A stretch of 64,000 nucleotides of DNA from Burkholderiaceae bacterium. Its GTDB lineage: Bacteria; Pseudomonadota; Gammaproteobacteria; Burkholderiales; Burkholderiaceae_C. Shown here piece by piece: positions 62,219-64,000 of this stretch. The stretch spans positions 1,302,001 through 1,366,000 of the forward strand of contig CP126124.1 in the NCBI GenBank assembly GCA_030123545.1, given 5' to 3'. The translations under genes and the position numbers were made by a program. The first letter of the stretch is position 1. The number at the start of each line of letters is the position of its first letter. The notes beneath the pieces were generated by a model. It saw only the letters and a list, made by a program, of their open reading frames with translations. It had not been told where the DNA came from and did no database searches.

Positions 62219-62989
62219 ATGACCCAGGCTTTGCTTTCTCCCCCGTTGACGCCGGCCGCGCAGGCGGTCGCCATGCTGCAGCGGCAGGGCTATGCGGTGC
62301 TGGGGCATGCCGACGTTTGCGCGATCGCGGGCTGCGCGCCCGATGCGCCGGGAGCGCTGAATGCGAGTTGGGACCGACTGCCACCCGACGCATACCTGAA
62401 GGACGGCGGACATTACCGGCGCCGCCGGCATTCCTGCTTCATCGTTGACGGCGCCGGCGTGACGCAGGCGCCGCACCGCGCGCATTGGCAACCGCTCGAA
62501 TACAACGCACTGCATGGCGGCATGCACCGCTGGTTCGAACCGATCGAGCCGCAGATCGTCGCGCAGCCTGCGTGGGCGCAGTTGCTCGGCGGGTTCGGGC
62601 GGCTGTTCACCGAGCTGCGCGCACAGCGCGCCGGTGACGGCGGGCGTGGCAAGCAGCCCTGGTATGTCGAGGCGCACCAGTTCCGCATCGACACGACCGA
62701 CGGCATCGGCCGCCCGACACCCGAAGGCGCGCATCGCGACGGCGTCGACTACGTGGCGGTGTTCCTGGTCGCGCGCACCGGCGTCAAGGGCGGAGAGACG
62801 CGCGTGTTCGAGGCCGATGGTCCTCATGGCGAGCGTTTCACGTTGACCGAGCCGTGGTCGGTACTGCTGCTCGACGATGCGCGGGTGATCCACGAATCGA
62901 CGCCGATCCAGCCATTGCAGGCACAAGGGTCGCGCGACACCCTGGTATTGACCTGGCGCAGCGACGGCTTCATGGAAGAGCAGGTATAA
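62219..62989 (+). CDS. 2-oxoglutarate/Fe(II) dioxygenase-type protein (2OG-Fe_Oxy_2)
   Basis: A 256-residue protein of the PF10014-like group, whose members hydroxylate free amino acids such as isoleucine. The metal triad reads H172-R-D174 and H225 (HRDGVDYV and VIHEST). The oxoglutarate arginine is probably in the RDTLVLTWRS stretch. It follows DUF427 by 25 bp on the same strand. Linkage to the egt genes suggests an amino acid substrate but does not prove it. Confidence 0.8.
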   Translation: MTQALLSPPLTPAAQAVAMLQRQGYAVLGHADVCAIAGCAPDAPGALNASWDRLPPDAYLKDGGHYRRRRHSCFIVDGAGVTQAPHRAHWQPLEYNALHGGMHRWFEPIEPQIVAQPAWAQLLGGFGRLFTELRAQRAGDGGRGKQPWYVEAHQFRIDTTDGIGRPTPEGAHRDGVDYVAVFLVARTGVKGGETRVFEADGPHGERFTLTEPWSVLLLDDARVIHESTPIQPLQAQGSRDTLVLTWRSDGFMEEQV

Positions 62990-63060
62990 GTTGGACGCCG
63001 CCGATGTAACGGCGACCTTGCATTCCGATCATTTCCGGTTTTTCGATTCGAGGAGCAGCC

Positions 63061-63498
63061 ATGTTCAAGCACATCCTGGTTCCGGTGGACGGCTCGCCGA
63101 CGGCGGCCGTGGCGATCGACAAGGCCATCGCGCTGGCCAAGGCGTTCCAGAGCGCGGTCACCGCGATCTACGTGATCGACCCTTATCCGTTCACTGGGGT
63201 GGGAACCGATTACGCCTATGGGCAGGAGCAATACCTTGCCGCGGCCACCGGCGACGCGAACGAAGCGGTCAAGGCGGCCAAGGAGGCGTTCGAGGCTGCG
63301 GCGATCCCGGTCAAGACCAACGTGGTCGAGGGCCATGTGGTCTACAAGGGGATCGTTCAGACCGCGCAGGCGATCGGCGCCGATCTGATCGTGATGGGAT
63401 CGCACGGCCGGCGCGGCCTGGAAAAGCTGATGCTCGGCAGCGTCACCCAACGGGTGTTGTCGCACGCGAACGTGCCGGTGCTGGTGGTACGCGCTTGA
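63061..63498 (+). CDS. Universal stress protein (UspA family)
   Basis: A 145-residue single-domain Usp with the ATP-binding signature GSHGRRGLEKLMLGSVTQRV at residues 118-137 and the start FKHILVPVDGSPTAAVAI. It probably senses or buffers stress through ATP. It lies 71 bp after the dioxygenase, with a GAGGAG ribosome site. Confidence 0.93.
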   Translation: MFKHILVPVDGSPTAAVAIDKAIALAKAFQSAVTAIYVIDPYPFTGVGTDYAYGQEQYLAAATGDANEAVKAAKEAFEAAAIPVKTNVVEGHVVYKGIVQTAQAIGADLIVMGSHGRRGLEKLMLGSVTQRVLSHANVPVLVVRA

Positions 63499-63526
63499 GC
63501 GGTTGTTGCTGCCTCCCAGGCCGAGG

Positions 63527-63607
63527 CTAGAACGGCGCGGAACAGGCGAACGTCGATTCGTCGCCGCTCAGCGGGTGGGCCAGGCGCAGCCGGCAGGCGT
63601 GCGGCGG
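63527..63607 (-). pseudogene. 3' remnant of an RluA-type pseudouridine synthase gene
   Basis: On the minus strand a 26-codon frame reads PPHACRLRLAHPLSGDES and ends in SAPF and a TAG at 63527. It closely resembles the C-terminal motif (LHAxRLRxxHPxSGE) of RluA/TruC-type pseudouridine synthases. An in-frame stop precedes it at 63608-63610 and no start is present, so the body of the gene has been lost. The rest of 63499-63623 shows nothing else. Confidence 0.5.
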
Positions 63608-63623
63608 CTACCGACCTGGCCGC

Positions 63624-64000
63624 TCACTCAACGGGATCGGTGCAGACCGTTGCAAACAGCGCGCCCAGCGGGTCGATCAGCAGGCTGGATCGACCCACCC
63701 CCGGTACTTCGCGCGTGGAGCCGACTCTGCGCGCACCCAAGGCCAGCGCCTGCTCGCTCGCGGCTTCGCAGTCCGCGACCTGGACGTACGGCAGCCAGAA
63801 CGACACGCTCTGCGGTGCGGCGGCGCTACGCAGGCCGGCGCGCGGTCGGCCGTTCTGGATCAAGACCTGATAACGCGCGCCGCCGCCGTCCGGCTCGCGG
63901 CATTCGATGCGGAACCCGAACACCCGTTCGAAGAACGCCAGCGACCGCGGCTCGTCCAGCGTCACCAGTTCGGTCCAGCACCAGTCGCCGAGCGCGTATT
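63624..64000 (-). CDS. VOC (glyoxalase/bleomycin-resistance) family protein, start outside window
   Basis: A partial frame of 125 codons that runs past the right edge. The visible N-terminal part YALGDWCWTELVTLDEPRSL is the usual opening beta strand of VOC domains, so the GTG at 63965 should not be taken as the start. It has FFERVFGFRI and the C-terminal strand SLLIDPLGALFATV. The reaction cannot be assigned. It abuts the pseudouridine synthase remnant on its 3' side. Confidence 0.8.
   Translation of the reverse strand, partial: YALGDWCWTELVTLDEPRSLAFFERVFGFRIECREPDGGGARYQVLIQNGRPRAGLRSAAAPQSVSFWLPYVQVADCEAASEQALALGARRVGSTREVPGVGRSSLLIDPLGALFATVCTDPVE

Overview
This 64 kb window is a chromosomal segment from a very GC-rich betaproteobacterium, most likely Burkholderiales and probably Comamonadaceae. 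The inference rests on three things: the block secG - tRNA-Leu(GAG) - nuoABCDEFGHIJKLMN - DUF2818 - NUDIX - DUF1178, the rpsO-pnp and rpsU-yqeY pairs, and short AT-rich and GC-rich repeats of a type common in that family. No phage, insertion sequence, CRISPR array or rRNA operon was seen. Most genes are housekeeping or central metabolism.

Layout. 1-2542: lipA (cut by the left edge) and a translationally coupled thiM-thiE pair. 2694-4694: a tonB-exbB-exbD energy-transducing system. 4738-8449: an orphan cytochrome P450 and a large FUSC-type membrane protein. 8526-15949: suhB, trmJ, cysE, mogA, darP/yjgA, pmbA, a dihydrofolate-reductase-like protein, yqeY and rpsU. 16146-18746: an ArsR-like regulator, a FAD oxidoreductase and an acyl-CoA thioesterase. 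18790-27697: a nitrate assimilation operon read leftward (nitrate transporter, nirB, nirD, nasA, ybiB, cobA). In it the transporter brings in nitrate, NasA reduces it to nitrite, NirBD reduces nitrite to ammonium, and CobA makes the siroheme precursor that NirB needs. 27953-36675: tsaD, hsp20, an orphan ABC binding protein, a small secreted protein, an aminotransferase, an AraC regulator, a B3/B4-domain protein, an EamA permease and an MFS transporter. 36877-41769: rpsO, pnp, a quinone oxidoreductase, tpiA and secG. 41900-57947: tRNA-Leu, the fourteen-gene complex I operon and three linked small genes. 57964-64000: glutamate dehydrogenase, then an ergothioneine cluster (egtB-egtD-DUF427 and a 2-oxoglutarate/Fe dioxygenase), a universal stress protein, a relic of a pseudouridine synthase gene and a VOC protein cut by the right edge.

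The most unusual content is repetitive. An AT-rich element of about 55-60 bp, headed by a GCTAT...ATAGC-type palindrome and ending in a GGGCT...GGC...T-run or A-run, occurs between nirB and nirD. Recognisable, partly degraded copies lie in frame inside trmJ, the FAD oxidoreductase gene, ybiB and probably nuoG. Each in-gene copy replaces or adds roughly 17-20 codons that are rare in this GC-rich genome. A second repeat of about 120-160 bp occurs three times, each time between two convergent genes, with the same end within a few bases of a stop codon. A third, GC-rich double hairpin sits in frame inside an aminotransferase gene. Together they suggest that small palindromic elements have spread here and that some have been made part of proteins.
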